Positions 16,277 through 23,771 of a stretch of DNA of 64,000 bases are shown piece by piece; within the stretch, counting starts at the first letter, position 1; every line of letters starts with the position of its first letter. The DNA comes from Ignatzschineria larvae DSM 13226 (GTDB lineage: Bacteria > Pseudomonadota > Gammaproteobacteria > Cardiobacteriales > Wohlfahrtiimonadaceae). Below the pieces are notes generated by a model that had not been told where the DNA came from, made no database searches, and saw nothing but the letters and a program-made list of their open reading frames with translations. Both the position numbers and the translations under genes were made by a program. Location of the stretch: positions 1,587,001-1,651,000 of the forward strand of contig NZ_CP150637.1 of assembly GCF_038500265.1 (NCBI RefSeq), given 5' to 3'.

Positions 16277-16672
16277 CTATCCTTGTTTTTTATTATAAAT
16301 AATTGTTTCGAGCCTTACAGTGAACTCATCCAATGCCTCATAATAATCTCTTTTATTTTTAATCCCAACCTTTTTAATCACATCATCTATGCTTTCATTA
16401 TCCGATCTATTTTTAGTAATAACTTTAAGCAAATGACTTCTTTCTGCACCTTTATTGCAAGAATCATTCATCATTGCCAACACTAAATTCGCGCGCTCCA
16501 CATCTCGATTAAAAGGCTCAACTCCGCTTGGAATGCTTGACTCTGCTATATGAGCTGCCATTTCACCCAATTTACATAAAGGCGATCTATGAGGAAAGCC
16601 ATTGTGCTCTGTATTCCAAATAACCCATTGTTCTAAGCAGTAATTTGCGTAATTGTAATCTCTTCTACTCAT
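16277..16672 (-). CDS. Q-like late antitermination protein (putative)
   Basis: A 131-residue protein (MSRRDYNYANYCLEQWVIWN) that overlaps the rusA stop by four bases. It has the position of gene Q in lambdoid phages: last gene of the early leftward operon, after rusA and followed by a promoter and strong terminator. Residues SRRDYNYANYCLEQW and a helical C-terminus resemble small Q-type or DUF1133-like regulators, though I cannot name a family with certainty. It would let polymerase pass the terminators before the lysis and structural genes. Confidence 0.55.
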   Translation of the reverse strand: MSRRDYNYANYCLEQWVIWNTEHNGFPHRSPLCKLGEMAAHIAESSIPSGVEPFNRDVERANLVLAMMNDSCNKGAERSHLLKVITKNRSDNESIDDVIKKVGIKNKRDYYEALDEFTVRLETIIYNKKQG

Positions 16673-17010
16673 AATCCCTCAATCTCCACTCTTGCATTCT
16701 TCTTCCCTACACCATCAACTCTCTTAATTACGAGCGGATTAAAATTTGTATCATCAATACCTAACGCCTTTGCGAATCCGTCAAGATATGGCTTCATCGC
16801 AGCTAAAAGATTATCGTTATCTCGTCTATGATTCGTTGGTGCATAGAAAGTAATTTGAAGCCCATTTTCGACACTTATCAAGTCACTGCTCTTTGTTATG
16901 TAGTAAGCATCATTAATCGCTTTATTTTTAATTTTGTTCGTTACTGCCCAATGTTGACCATTTTTTCTATTCGGCATCAACTTGGGATCTGGGAATGGAA
17001 GTACTACCAT
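16669..17010 (-). CDS. rusA: RusA-family Holliday junction resolvase
   Basis: A 113-residue protein with the RusA motif RRDNDNLLAAMKPYLDG, where Asp residues bind metal, followed by LGIDDTNF. The N-terminus, LMPNRKNGQHWAVTNK, is also family-typical. RusA dimers cut four-way junctions. The gene lies between DUF1364 and the Q-like gene with four- to seven-base overlaps, as part of a nin-type region. Confidence 0.9.
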   Translation of the reverse strand: MVVLPFPDPKLMPNRKNGQHWAVTNKIKNKAINDAYYITKSSDLISVENGLQITFYAPTNHRRDNDNLLAAMKPYLDGFAKALGIDDTNFNPLVIKRVDGVGKKNARVEIEGL

Positions 17011-17273
17011 TTCACTACCCCCATTTTTACTAGCTCATTCTGTGTTCTTGCAACACCTTCTAAAAACTCTTTTCTGAACTTTGGATTACTCTCTGTAGCG
17101 CTATGACAAGCTGAACAGCACCAAGCGCCTAACAAGTCATTTGCTTTCATTCCTGCACCTGTAATACCTGCCATTCTGAGATGAGCAAGTACAGTTGTTT
17201 CAGAATTGAAGTTACAAATGCCAGCAATACGAACTTGACACCGTTGCCCTTTAGCTAGTTTTCTAAGGTTCAT
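17004..17273 (-). CDS. DUF1364 putative zinc nuclease
   Basis: About 89 residues from ATG 17273, whose ATGA overlaps the ninB stop; a TTG four codons upstream is less likely. The pattern MNLRKLAKGQRCQVRIAGIC, LAHLRMAGITG and WCCSACH with spaced Cys and His residues is that of DUF1364, a phage family with an HNH-like zinc site. It is typical of nin-type regions next to NinB and RusA. Activity has not been inferred beyond the family. Confidence 0.8.
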   Translation of the reverse strand: MNLRKLAKGQRCQVRIAGICNFNSETTVLAHLRMAGITGAGMKANDLLGAWCCSACHSATESNPKFRKEFLEGVARTQNELVKMGVVKW

Positions 17274-17737
17274 CTGTTCCCCCAAACTTCAAAGCCAAAC
17301 TTCACCGGATCACTTAGGTTATGCTCTACTTCCCCTATTTGCATATTAGTGAGAGCTTCAGCAAATTCTTGTGTAGTTAGAAAGCGAGTAGTACCAATAA
17401 CGCCTGTACCTAGAACTTTTAAAAACCGCTCATACCCCACTCTCTTCTCTGTTTCTTGCGCTACAAAGCTAGCTATGACTGCTTCTTCTTTTTGAGATAG
17501 AATAAGTAGTGGTAAGAAATACTGATACTTACAGCGTCCTGCTTCGTAGATAACACCATGCCCGGTACTTTTGGCGATATCTCTGAACCACATATGCATT
17601 AAGCGATTTTGTGCTTTTGAGCGGTCTTCTGTTTTATCTTTGATCTCAATGAGTGGGCTTTTATCTTCAGTCCACATTTTGTTAATCTGCGCCACTAGAT
17701 TGCCGAGCACTTCATAGTTTTTGACCTGGAATATCAT
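17270..17737 (-). CDS. ninB: NinB-like recombination protein
   Basis: A 155-residue protein carrying the NinB/Orf signature RSKAQNRLMHMWFRDIA followed by a helical middle and a PVKFGFEVWGNR end. In lambda this protein supports Red and RecBCD-independent recombination and can stand in for RecFOR. It overlaps both neighbours by a few bases within the replication-to-Q operon, and works with the bet/exo genes encoded on the other strand. Confidence 0.8.
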   Translation of the reverse strand: MIFQVKNYEVLGNLVAQINKMWTEDKSPLIEIKDKTEDRSKAQNRLMHMWFRDIAKSTGHGVIYEAGRCKYQYFLPLLILSQKEEAVIASFVAQETEKRVGYERFLKVLGTGVIGTTRFLTTQEFAEALTNMQIGEVEHNLSDPVKFGFEVWGNR

Positions 17738-17994
17738 TAGAAGTTGCTCCCATTATGCGCTTTCGTCTTACGAGCAATTGGAGAACCGTTAATAATTCCC
17801 TCTGACCTAAGCTCTGACAGTTTTGTTGTTATTGTGTTTACGCTCTTATTGAACTTTTGAGCAAGCTCTTCTTTGGTCATTGACTGATAGTTCTTGATCA
17901 GCCACTCAACACCCTCTTCATTCCAGCCGATCTTGGGTTGTGCCGGCGGTCTATTTTCAGGTTTAAATATCTTTAAAAGCGGATAATTTTTCAT
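17737..17994 (-). CDS. Small helix-turn-helix protein
   Basis: An 85-residue protein whose centre (WNEEGVEWLIKNYQSMTKEELAQKF) has the spaced aromatic residues of a Myb/SANT-like or GcrA-like DNA-binding helix bundle, followed by NKSVNTITTKLSEL as a likely recognition helix. Start and stop overlap the flanking genes by four bases and one base. Probable transcriptional or replication accessory factor of the phage. Confidence 0.55.
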   Translation of the reverse strand: MKNYPLLKIFKPENRPPAQPKIGWNEEGVEWLIKNYQSMTKEELAQKFNKSVNTITTKLSELRSEGIINGSPIARKTKAHNGSNF

Positions 17995-18167
17995 GCTATA
18001 CGCTCCCCGTCTTTGTAGAAGTGAGCCTTAATATGCAATTGCTCCTCCATCCCATCCGAGCTTTCGCAATAAACAGCGCTATTTTTATCTACGAAGTAAT
18101 ACCAAGAAGGCATATCCACATAACGCTTCAACTTTATATTCCAGAACTTAATTATCACTTTATTCAT
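17991..18167 (-). CDS. 58-residue hypothetical phage protein
   Basis: ATG at 18167 follows GGGGTGTAGGG and lies three bases beyond the DnaC-like stop at 18170; an upstream in-frame start at 18197 would overlap the DnaC-like gene. The small basic protein is aromatic-rich (KFWNIKLKRYVDMPSWYYF), probably beta-stranded. No family is recognised. Confidence 0.5.
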   Translation of the reverse strand: MNKVIIKFWNIKLKRYVDMPSWYYFVDKNSAVYCESSDGMEEQLHIKAHFYKDGERIA

Positions 18168-18169
18168 CC

Positions 18170-18928
18170 CTACACCCCTTTCCGATAATCCGACCAAGCG
18201 AACGGCAAGAAAAGCCCATCGTGTTGTATTCTGCTTGCGATACGTTGCCCAACTGCTCTTGTGAAGTCTTCAATTTTCAAGTTCGAGATCATAATCGTTG
18301 GCTTCATCTCTTCGTAACGACCGTTAATGATGTCGAATAGAATATTGCGCTCATTATCACTACCTGCCTGAACACCAACCTCATCAACGATTAACAGATC
18401 TACCGACCTATAAAGCTCAATGAGTTTCGCCTCTTCGCCGTTTCTCCCCCAACAATCACGAATAGAACGAATCAACGCCGATACTGATCTGAAAATTGAA
18501 TCGTATCCACGACTTGCGATCTCATTCGCAATAGCACACGCAAGATGTGTTTTACCCGTACCTACGCCGCCGAGTAACAGTACCGGCGTGCCCTCTTCAA
18601 CGTGTACGTCAAAATCACGCGCAAATTCTGCTAATGCTTGTTTGATCTCTGATTGACTCTCGTTATTGACTTCGTAGTTATCGAACGCGCAACGCTTAAA
18701 GCGCTTTGCAATTCCGTCCACACCACCAAGCTTGGCTTTCATTTCCAATTCACGCTTGCACTGCTGACACTCTTTGAAGACATCTTTGAGATAATCACCG
18801 TTCGAGAAGTGATAATCGTACAATCCATGTTTTTCACACTCTTTCTGTTCAATACAGCGATATTCTTGCTGAATTGGGGCGTAGATATTGCCACCTTTTT
18901 TTGTAACTATTTCTTGAATTGACATCAT
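18170..18928 (-). CDS. DnaC-like helicase loader ATPase
   Basis: A 252-residue AAA+ protein. The N-terminus has four cysteines (C25, C31, C54, C57) that could bind zinc. Walker A is GGVGTGKT (about residues 120-127), Walker B is VDLLIVDEVG, and RIASRIQHDG near the end holds the arginine finger. This is the DnaC/IstB-type loader that brings the host DnaB helicase to the phage origin. It follows the initiator gene by seven bases, the O-P order of lambdoid phages. Confidence 0.85.
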   Translation of the reverse strand: MMSIQEIVTKKGGNIYAPIQQEYRCIEQKECEKHGLYDYHFSNGDYLKDVFKECQQCKRELEMKAKLGGVDGIAKRFKRCAFDNYEVNNESQSEIKQALAEFARDFDVHVEEGTPVLLLGGVGTGKTHLACAIANEIASRGYDSIFRSVSALIRSIRDCWGRNGEEAKLIELYRSVDLLIVDEVGVQAGSDNERNILFDIINGRYEEMKPTIMISNLKIEDFTRAVGQRIASRIQHDGLFLPFAWSDYRKGV

Positions 18929-18935
18929 AAAACAC

Positions 18936-19643
18936 CTACTTTCTGAATTTTGCTGGAATTACTGCCGAACCATAATCTTGAGTATTGAAGTCGTTGACTG
19001 CCGTAGAACTTCCACCTAACGACCAATTGGCATTGAAACCTTGCCACCCTCGCTCTGCACAGATACGCACAACTTCCGAAAATTCCAAATTCGCTTTAAG
19101 TGCTTCTCGCTCAATCCCCTGAATTGCCGTAAACGTTAAAGGGGCTTTTTTGGCTTTTCGAATATGCAGAAAATCTTTTGCGACTTGTTCATCAACTCCA
19201 CGTGCAATCAATTCATCAAATGCCGTTGGCGCTTTAGGTTCTTTGATAGGTTCAATGATAGGTTCAGAAGAGTGACTGGTTCTATGTGCATCTCCTGCAC
19301 CACCCCCTAGTGAATCTCCTGCACTAGGTAGTGAATCTCCTGCACCACCTTTATCTGCTTCTTTGACCTGCGCTTTTTCGCTCAATGTGAGGTAATAGAG
19401 ATTTGATTGTTTTTCATTATTTTTTGCTCTATACTCCTTACGAAGAAATCCCATTTCTTCTAGTGCGTTTATGTGGTTTATTACAGATCTACGACTTATT
19501 TCACATTGATCTGCAATATGCTGATGTGACGGCCAACACTCTCCCAAGTCATTGGCATTGTCAGCAAGCTTAATCAGCACTAACTTGCGAAGCGGATTAC
19601 CAACCTTAATCCGCATCGCTTTTACCATCAGCATCATACTCAT
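18936..19643 (-). CDS. Phage replication initiator (O-like, winged helix)
   Basis: A 235-residue protein. Residues 15-75 form a winged helix (LVLIKLADNANDLGECWPSHQHIADQ, split here, with SRRSVINHINAL as recognition helix). A Gly/Ala/Ser-rich linker of GDSL repeats follows, then a C-terminal domain ending YGSAVIPAKFRK. This two-domain layout with a DnaC-like gene downstream matches phage replication initiators. The ribosome site is AAGGAG. Confidence 0.75.
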   Translation of the reverse strand: MSMMLMVKAMRIKVGNPLRKLVLIKLADNANDLGECWPSHQHIADQCEISRRSVINHINALEEMGFLRKEYRAKNNEKQSNLYYLTLSEKAQVKEADKGGAGDSLPSAGDSLGGGAGDAHRTSHSSEPIIEPIKEPKAPTAFDELIARGVDEQVAKDFLHIRKAKKAPLTFTAIQGIEREALKANLEFSEVVRICAERGWQGFNANWSLGGSSTAVNDFNTQDYGSAVIPAKFRK

Positions 19644-19873
19644 ATTTCATCTCCTTTCAGGCTATAAACAGCCCACTTGCGATTCCCTTCTCTTTCGAAT
19701 CGAGAATCTATTTGTAGATTATGATCTACTCTTAATTCGTGAATCCTTGCAGCTAATCTGCCAATTCCTAGCTTTAAAAGCGCTTCTTTGGCTGTAATCT
19801 CTTTACCACTCTCAAGATGTGCCTTAAGCAGTTGTAACTGACTTACACTGCGATGATTAATCGTGTCTATCAT
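19640..19873 (-). CDS. Small winged-helix regulator
   Basis: About 77 residues from ATG 19873, which has GGGGG just upstream; an earlier ATG at 19903 lacks a site. The core ITAKEALLKLGIGRLAARIHEL followed by basic NRKWAVYSL is a winged-helix of the sort often found between cro and replication genes (cII position). It overlaps the Cro-like gene by 17 bases and the initiator by four. A CII-like or replication-accessory role is inferred from position. Confidence 0.55.
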   Translation of the reverse strand: MIDTINHRSVSQLQLLKAHLESGKEITAKEALLKLGIGRLAARIHELRVDHNLQIDSRFEREGNRKWAVYSLKGDEI

Positions 19874-20090
19874 TAAGCCCCCTTTCTTCTTCCCCAAAAA
19901 CATCAGGACGAAGTTTATGCCTACTAATACCAGTCAATTCTTCAATCTTTAAAACATACTCAGCTGGCGGGGCTTTTTTATCTCGGTGCACCCACATGGC
20001 TACATGCCCCTGTTTAATACTTAATGCAGATGCTAATTGACTTTGCCCACCAGCTACATCAATAGCTTTAAGTAAATATTCTTTTTCCAT
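19857..20090 (-). CDS. Cro-like (YdaS-type) repressor
   Basis: A 77-residue helix-turn-helix protein (LLKAIDVAGGQSQLASALSI, then KQGHVAMWVHRDKKAPPAEY) of the YdaS/Cro type. It starts at ATG 20090 after GAGGAG and is transcribed divergently from cI across four operator-like sites. It should be the first gene of the leftward lytic operon and antagonise CI. Confidence 0.8.
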   Translation of the reverse strand: MEKEYLLKAIDVAGGQSQLASALSIKQGHVAMWVHRDKKAPPAEYVLKIEELTGISRHKLRPDVFGEEERGLNDRHD

Positions 20091-20114
20091 AAAAACTCCT
20101 CATTCGACAGCCTA

Positions 20115-20142
20115 ATAATAACAAATGTTTTCAATATATCAA
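20115..20142 (-). promoter_or_regulatory. Promoter of the cro/replication operon
   Basis: On the minus strand TTGATA (20142-20137), a 16-base spacer and TATTAT (20120-20115), 25 bases before the Cro-like ATG. Operator A (20120-20129) overlaps its spacer and -10 edge, and operator B (20142-20151) abuts the -35 box, so repressor binding would block it. Confidence 0.65.
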
Positions 20143-20186
20143 ACTTTTGTTATTTGATTGGCTACAACAATTGTTATACATTTGTT
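20120..20186. promoter_or_regulatory. CI/Cro operator cluster (four sites)
   Basis: Four 10-mers of the form AACAAWWGTT lie between cro and cI: A AACAAATGTT (20120-20129), B AACAAAAGTT on the minus strand (20142-20151), C AACAATTGTT, a perfect palindrome (20166-20175), and D AACAAATGTA on the minus strand (20177-20186). Centre spacings are 22, 24 and 11 bases, close to whole helical turns. The rightward cI promoter probably uses TATACA near 20175-20180 with a TG extension, overlapping C. Confidence 0.65.
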
Positions 20187-20206
20187 TTAATTGCACGATT
20201 AATTAA

Positions 20207-20890
20207 ATGAAGACTTTACCGATGGAATTAAAAGATAGATTAAAAGAAGCTCGTACTAGGAAGGGATATTCTCAAGCAAAACTTGGTGAGCTAGTTGGTG
20301 TATCTCAAACAGCAATTCAATATATTGAGAATGGGAGAAATCAAAGCTCTACCAAAATTTTTGATATAGCTAGAGCGCTCGGTGTTACTTCTGAATGGCT
20401 TTTATATGGCGATGAGGGCACAATTCCAACGACATCTGAAATTACCCCATCACCTAACACAATTACTTTAGACAGCGCAAATGAAAATATTTTTGTTCCT
20501 GTTATCTCTTGGGTTGCGGCAGGTAATTTTAACAATATAGAAACCGTCCCTGTAGATGAACTTATAAAATGGGTTCCTTGCCCAGTTCCCCATGGTAAAA
20601 ATACCTTTGCCCTAAAAGTTGTAGGATCTAGCATGGAAAATCCAAATGGAAAGCCCTCGTTTGAAGATGGTGATATTATCTATGTAGATCCCGAACGTGA
20701 ACCTGAAAATAAATCTCTTGTTGTTGTAACCTTAGATGGAAGTGCTTCCGCAACATTTAAACAGTTAATTATTGAACTAGATGGTAAATACATTCAGCCA
20801 CTCAATCCCAATTGGCATGAAAAAATTATCAAAATCAATGGAAATGCAACTATTAATGGTGTAGTTATTGGGAAATGGACGGATATTTAG
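20207..20890 (+). CDS. cI: CI-type repressor with S24 autocleavage domain
   Basis: A 227-residue repressor. Residues 8-65 are an XRE helix-turn-helix (SQAKLGELVGVSQTAIQYIE). The C-terminal LexA/CI domain has the Ala105-Gly106 cleavage site (WVAAGNF), Ser142 (GSSMEN) and Lys185 (ATFKQL), so it should self-cleave when RecA is activated. It keeps the prophage silent. No clear ribosome site precedes the ATG and the leader is about 20 bases, as for weakly translated or leaderless cI genes. ATG at 20222 is an alternative start. Two unknown genes follow in the same transcript. Confidence 0.9.
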   Translation: MKTLPMELKDRLKEARTRKGYSQAKLGELVGVSQTAIQYIENGRNQSSTKIFDIARALGVTSEWLLYGDEGTIPTTSEITPSPNTITLDSANENIFVPVISWVAAGNFNNIETVPVDELIKWVPCPVPHGKNTFALKVVGSSMENPNGKPSFEDGDIIYVDPEREPENKSLVVVTLDGSASATFKQLIIELDGKYIQPLNPNWHEKIIKINGNATINGVVIGKWTDI

Positions 20891-20899
20891 GGGATAAGC

Positions 20900-21823
20900 A
20901 TGATTACTATAAGCCCATACTCTCTGCGCTCGTACAATAAAGATAATAAGTCTTACGAACAAATAGATAATATTTTAGGAAAATTTGATCTTTTTGACTT
21001 GGTAAATGAATTTTGCCAGAAAAACATCAATATCAATCAAAAAGATGATGATGCAAAAGTATATTTTGAGCTAACTCACTATCAAATCGACAAAGCTGAG
21101 AGAAAGGCATCCCTTACATTTTCGGTCGGTGAATATGGAAGTAAATCCAACATTATTGATGTAGATACTAAGACGGTATCTCATGAAAAAAAACCTAATG
21201 AAGCAGAGATTAATGAATACATATTCGTGATGTATTTTCCTAAGAGTAAGGATGAATCATTCCTATTTATGCAATGCATTAGAGGCGTTGGCATTCTCAC
21301 CAAGTTTGGTGATTTATTCAAGCAATTTTATAGAGCAAAGACGGGGTTAGTGATTCAAATTAATCCAATTACATACAAAAAAGCTATGGAAAAATGGTTA
21401 GAGGGGGATGTTAAAGAGTATAGATTCATCAATTTCCAGCCATTTGAAGACAAGGCAGATTTCAAAGAAAGCTTCGGACATAATGAGGTACAAACTGAAT
21501 ATGTAGTTAAACCCAAAAGAAGCAGAGCTGGATTTTTAAAACTATTTAAACTCAAAGATATTCTTGATCAAGAATCTGAAGTTATTGAATTAATGGATGA
21601 CATCATCACTAGATCTGACAGAATGAAAGTTGTTGTTGAGCTTGATGGAAAACCTAAGACAATATCCGTTGGTCGTAGGTCTTCAAATACGAATTACCAG
21701 GTAGAGCCTGATGAGGATGATCTTGATTTTGATGATGGCAATAATCCAACTAAAGAAAGTCTAGAAAAATGGATTCACCGCATATATACTGATTTTATCG
21801 ATTCAATGTATTCAATGGAATAA
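20900..21823 (+). CDS. Unknown 307-residue protein co-transcribed with cI
   Basis: I do not recognise this soluble protein. It begins nine bases after the cI stop with a GGGGATAAGC leader. The first two thirds look like a mixed alpha/beta domain (GEYGSKSNIIDVDTKTV; MQCIRGVGILTKFGDLFKQF; GLVIQINPITYKKAMEKWL); a basic stretch (KPKRSRAGFLKLFKLK) follows and the C-terminus is very acidic (EPDEDDLDFDDGNN). Expressed from the lysogen with a membrane partner, it is a candidate superinfection-exclusion or abortive-infection component. That role is inference from position only. Confidence 0.65.
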   Translation: MITISPYSLRSYNKDNKSYEQIDNILGKFDLFDLVNEFCQKNININQKDDDAKVYFELTHYQIDKAERKASLTFSVGEYGSKSNIIDVDTKTVSHEKKPNEAEINEYIFVMYFPKSKDESFLFMQCIRGVGILTKFGDLFKQFYRAKTGLVIQINPITYKKAMEKWLEGDVKEYRFINFQPFEDKADFKESFGHNEVQTEYVVKPKRSRAGFLKLFKLKDILDQESEVIELMDDIITRSDRMKVVVELDGKPKTISVGRRSSNTNYQVEPDEDDLDFDDGNNPTKESLEKWIHRIYTDFIDSMYSME

Positions 21824-21832
21824 ATAAACAGT

Positions 21833-22333
21833 ATGAGCAAAAAGATAAATGTCTGCTCCATCATAAAAGGGCATATAAAAACTCTATCTAACAGCAAGAA
21901 CAGAATCCTCAAGAAGGACATAGTGTTTTTCTACGTGTTCCCGCTAATCTTAGGCGCCTCTTCTATACTCTTAACCCCACCAACAGAGGCGACTGTTAGT
22001 CTTTTTGTGAACTTTGGGTCCATATTAACCGCATTGCTATTATCAGTATTAGTTCTAATTTATGATAGGCAGAACCGATTAAACAAAACGCCTGATGAGA
22101 GTTTTTCTAAAGCGAAAAACATATTAATTCAAGAATTATTTTTCAACATATCTTATTCAGTAATAGTATCGCTTTCGCTAGTAATTACCTGCTTTCTATA
22201 CAGCATAATAGCCTACCCTCCCCTGCAAAAATTCTTATTCTTCCCTATAATATTATCCTTCAGCTTAAACCTCTTCCTAACAATTTTAATGATAGTGAAA
22301 AGACTACACGAGCTACTAACTAATAACTCATAA
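21833..22333 (+). CDS. Unknown 4-helix membrane protein co-transcribed with cI
   Basis: A 166-residue protein with four predicted membrane helices (about residues 29-47, 54-77, 102-128 and 133-154) and short basic loops. It starts nine bases after the preceding unknown gene and is closed by the terminator at 22372-22392, so cI and the pair form one lysogenic transcript. Three copies of ATAACTCA straddle its stop. A membrane effector or exclusion protein is plausible; no family is recognised. Confidence 0.65.
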   Translation: MSKKINVCSIIKGHIKTLSNSKNRILKKDIVFFYVFPLILGASSILLTPPTEATVSLFVNFGSILTALLLSVLVLIYDRQNRLNKTPDESFSKAKNILIQELFFNISYSVIVSLSLVITCFLYSIIAYPPLQKFLFFPIILSFSLNLFLTILMIVKRLHELLTNNS

Positions 22334-22371
22334 CTCATAACTCATAACTGCACTTTAACTTTACCAAAGCA

Positions 22372-22392
22372 CCGCCAATCGGCGGTTTTTTT
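22372..22392 (+). terminator. Terminator of the cI operon
   Basis: CCGCC-AATC-GGCGG followed by seven T, 39 bases after the membrane protein stop. Confidence 0.88.
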
Positions 22393-22423
22393 ACGCCTGT
22401 AAGAAATTAAAAAACAAAAAAAC

Positions 22424-22487
22424 AACAAAAGTTCTTGATCAAACTAAAAACAATTGTTATATTTAAACCACAAAACAAACAAAAGTT
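22424..22487. promoter_or_regulatory. Early-operon promoter with three CI-type operators
   Basis: Promoter: TTGATC (22435-22440), 17 bases, TATATT (22458-22463). Operators: AACAAAAGTT (22424-22433), AACAATTGTT (22449-22458) and AACAAAAGTT (22478-22487), identical to sites in the cI/cro region. The middle site covers the end of the spacer and touches the -10, the first abuts the -35, and the third lies in the leader. CI should therefore repress this second early operon as well, like lambda oL/pL. Confidence 0.65.
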
Positions 22488-22511
22488 TTAAAAAATACCA
22501 AGGAAAGAGAT

Positions 22512-22766
22512 ATGAGATATGACCACAACGCAGAAGATCGTTACTTAAATGGACTTCTAGCAGATGAGCTAGCAATTCAAGACTTAAGTGAAGAGATTGA
22601 TGATCGTATGGAACGTGAGATCGAAGAATTAGAGGCTGAAGGTATCAAGTTTGAAGACTTAGATGAGATCGATTTTAAAGAGATCAGAGCAAGAGTCATT
22701 GCAGATATCCAAGAAGAACGTCAACAGCGCTCAATCGATAAAGAACTAGATAGATACTGGATTTAG
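22512..22766 (+). CDS. 84-residue acidic hypothetical protein
   Basis: First gene of the rightward early operon, after AAGGAAAGAG. The protein is very acidic and almost wholly helical (SEEIDDRMEREIEELEAEG), with no recognised motif. Small acidic proteins in this position of phage early operons often inhibit host factors or mimic DNA, but nothing here specifies a target. Confidence 0.55.
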   Translation: MRYDHNAEDRYLNGLLADELAIQDLSEEIDDRMEREIEELEAEGIKFEDLDEIDFKEIRARVIADIQEERQQRSIDKELDRYWI

Positions 22767-22777
22767 GAGGAATAAAC

Positions 22778-23002
22778 ATGAGAGAAATGAACGATTGGCT
22801 AGACAGTCAGCAAGCACAAAACTTCTCTGCTCTACTCAAAACAGAAAGTGATTTTATTGAATTGGCAGTAACTGCTGAAATGCTGTTAAAAGCGATTAAA
22901 AGTAATAACCAGATGAATATAGAGGTTTGCACTGAGCGGTTAGAAAGCAAGTTAAAGCTACTTGATCAGATCACTAAACGCAGAAATGAAAGATTTAATT
23001 AA
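22778..23002 (+). CDS. 74-residue hypothetical protein
   Basis: Follows the acidic gene by 11 bases with GGAGGAAT as ribosome site. Predicted helical (FIELAVTAEMLLKAIKSNNQ), charged, without a recognised family. Part of the early operon leading to the recombination genes. Confidence 0.55.
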   Translation: MREMNDWLDSQQAQNFSALLKTESDFIELAVTAEMLLKAIKSNNQMNIEVCTERLESKLKLLDQITKRRNERFN

Positions 23003-23008
23003 AGAAAA

Positions 23009-23031
23009 GCCCTAAGCGGTGAACTTAGGGC
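23009..23031 (+). other. Stem-loop before bet
   Basis: GCCCTAAG-CGGTGAA-CTTAGGGC is a perfect 8-bp stem with a 7-base loop and no T-run, between the 74-residue gene and bet. It could be an attenuator, an RNA-stability element or a nut-like antitermination hairpin. Confidence 0.55.
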
Positions 23032-23066
23032 GATTCAGTACTAACAACACATAGGAGTATAGCAAA

Positions 23067-23771
23067 ATGAGTAACGCATTATCAACCCAAGTGAAGTCTT
23101 TAGCTAAAACATTGTCACTTGGCGGCAATGAGCAAGAGTTAATTGCAACACTTAAAGCAACGGCTTTTCGCGGTCAGCAAATCAATGACAGTCAAATGAC
23201 TGCTCTTCTTATCGTAGCAAATGAGCACAAACTCAATCCTTGGACTAATGAGATTTACGCTTTCCCACAAAACGGCGGGATTCAGCCGATCATTGGTATT
23301 GACGGCTGGTTAAAGTTGGCGAACAACAACAAGGAATTTGATGGACTTGAATACGATTACAAATTCAATGAAGCCGGAGAACTGCTTGCAATTACTTGTC
23401 GAGTGTACCGCAAAGATCGTAGCAGACCTATGGAAGCCACCGAGCTAATGGTTGAAAACAGACGTAATACAACGCCTTGGAAGCAATATCCAAGTCGTAT
23501 GTTAAAACATAGAGCGACAGCGCAAGCGATACGTTCAGCGTTTGGTTTGTCGGGAATTATGTTGGATGACGAAGCGCAAGCAATGAATGACAGTCAAGTA
23601 AATGCGCCCGAAGTCGATGAAGCGGTAAGAATTGAACTAGTCAAAAGAGCTGAAGAAGAAGCCAAGAAAGGCGTAGAAGCACTGCTTCACGAGTGTATGA
23701 CGTATGCGCTCGTGGCAAAAATGGACAGCCTTACTCTAAGTATCACGACTACAAAATGGAACTTGCTTTAG
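23067..23771 (+). CDS. bet: Bet/RecT-type annealing protein with altered C-terminus
   Basis: The first ~205 residues are a Bet-family single-strand annealing protein (AFRGQQINDSQMTALLIVAN, LNPWTNEIYAFP, PIIGIDGWLKLAN, MLKHRATAQAIRSAFGLSG). The last ~26 residues (HECMTYALVAKMDSL...) are read out of frame from the exonuclease gene, whose family homology begins at about 23678. The junction looks like a deletion that removed the end of bet and the start of exo. The conserved annealing core is complete, so it may still work. Confidence 0.8.
   Translation: MSNALSTQVKSLAKTLSLGGNEQELIATLKATAFRGQQINDSQMTALLIVANEHKLNPWTNEIYAFPQNGGIQPIIGIDGWLKLANNNKEFDGLEYDYKFNEAGELLAITCRVYRKDRSRPMEATELMVENRRNTTPWKQYPSRMLKHRATAQAIRSAFGLSGIMLDDEAQAMNDSQVNAPEVDEAVRIELVKRAEEEAKKGVEALLHECMTYALVAKMDSLTLSITTTKWNLL

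Noticed and set aside
22323-22346. Three tandem ATAACTCA units at the end of the 4-helix membrane gene
   Set aside because: Only three units of eight bases; likely simple slippage, not a CRISPR or iteron array.
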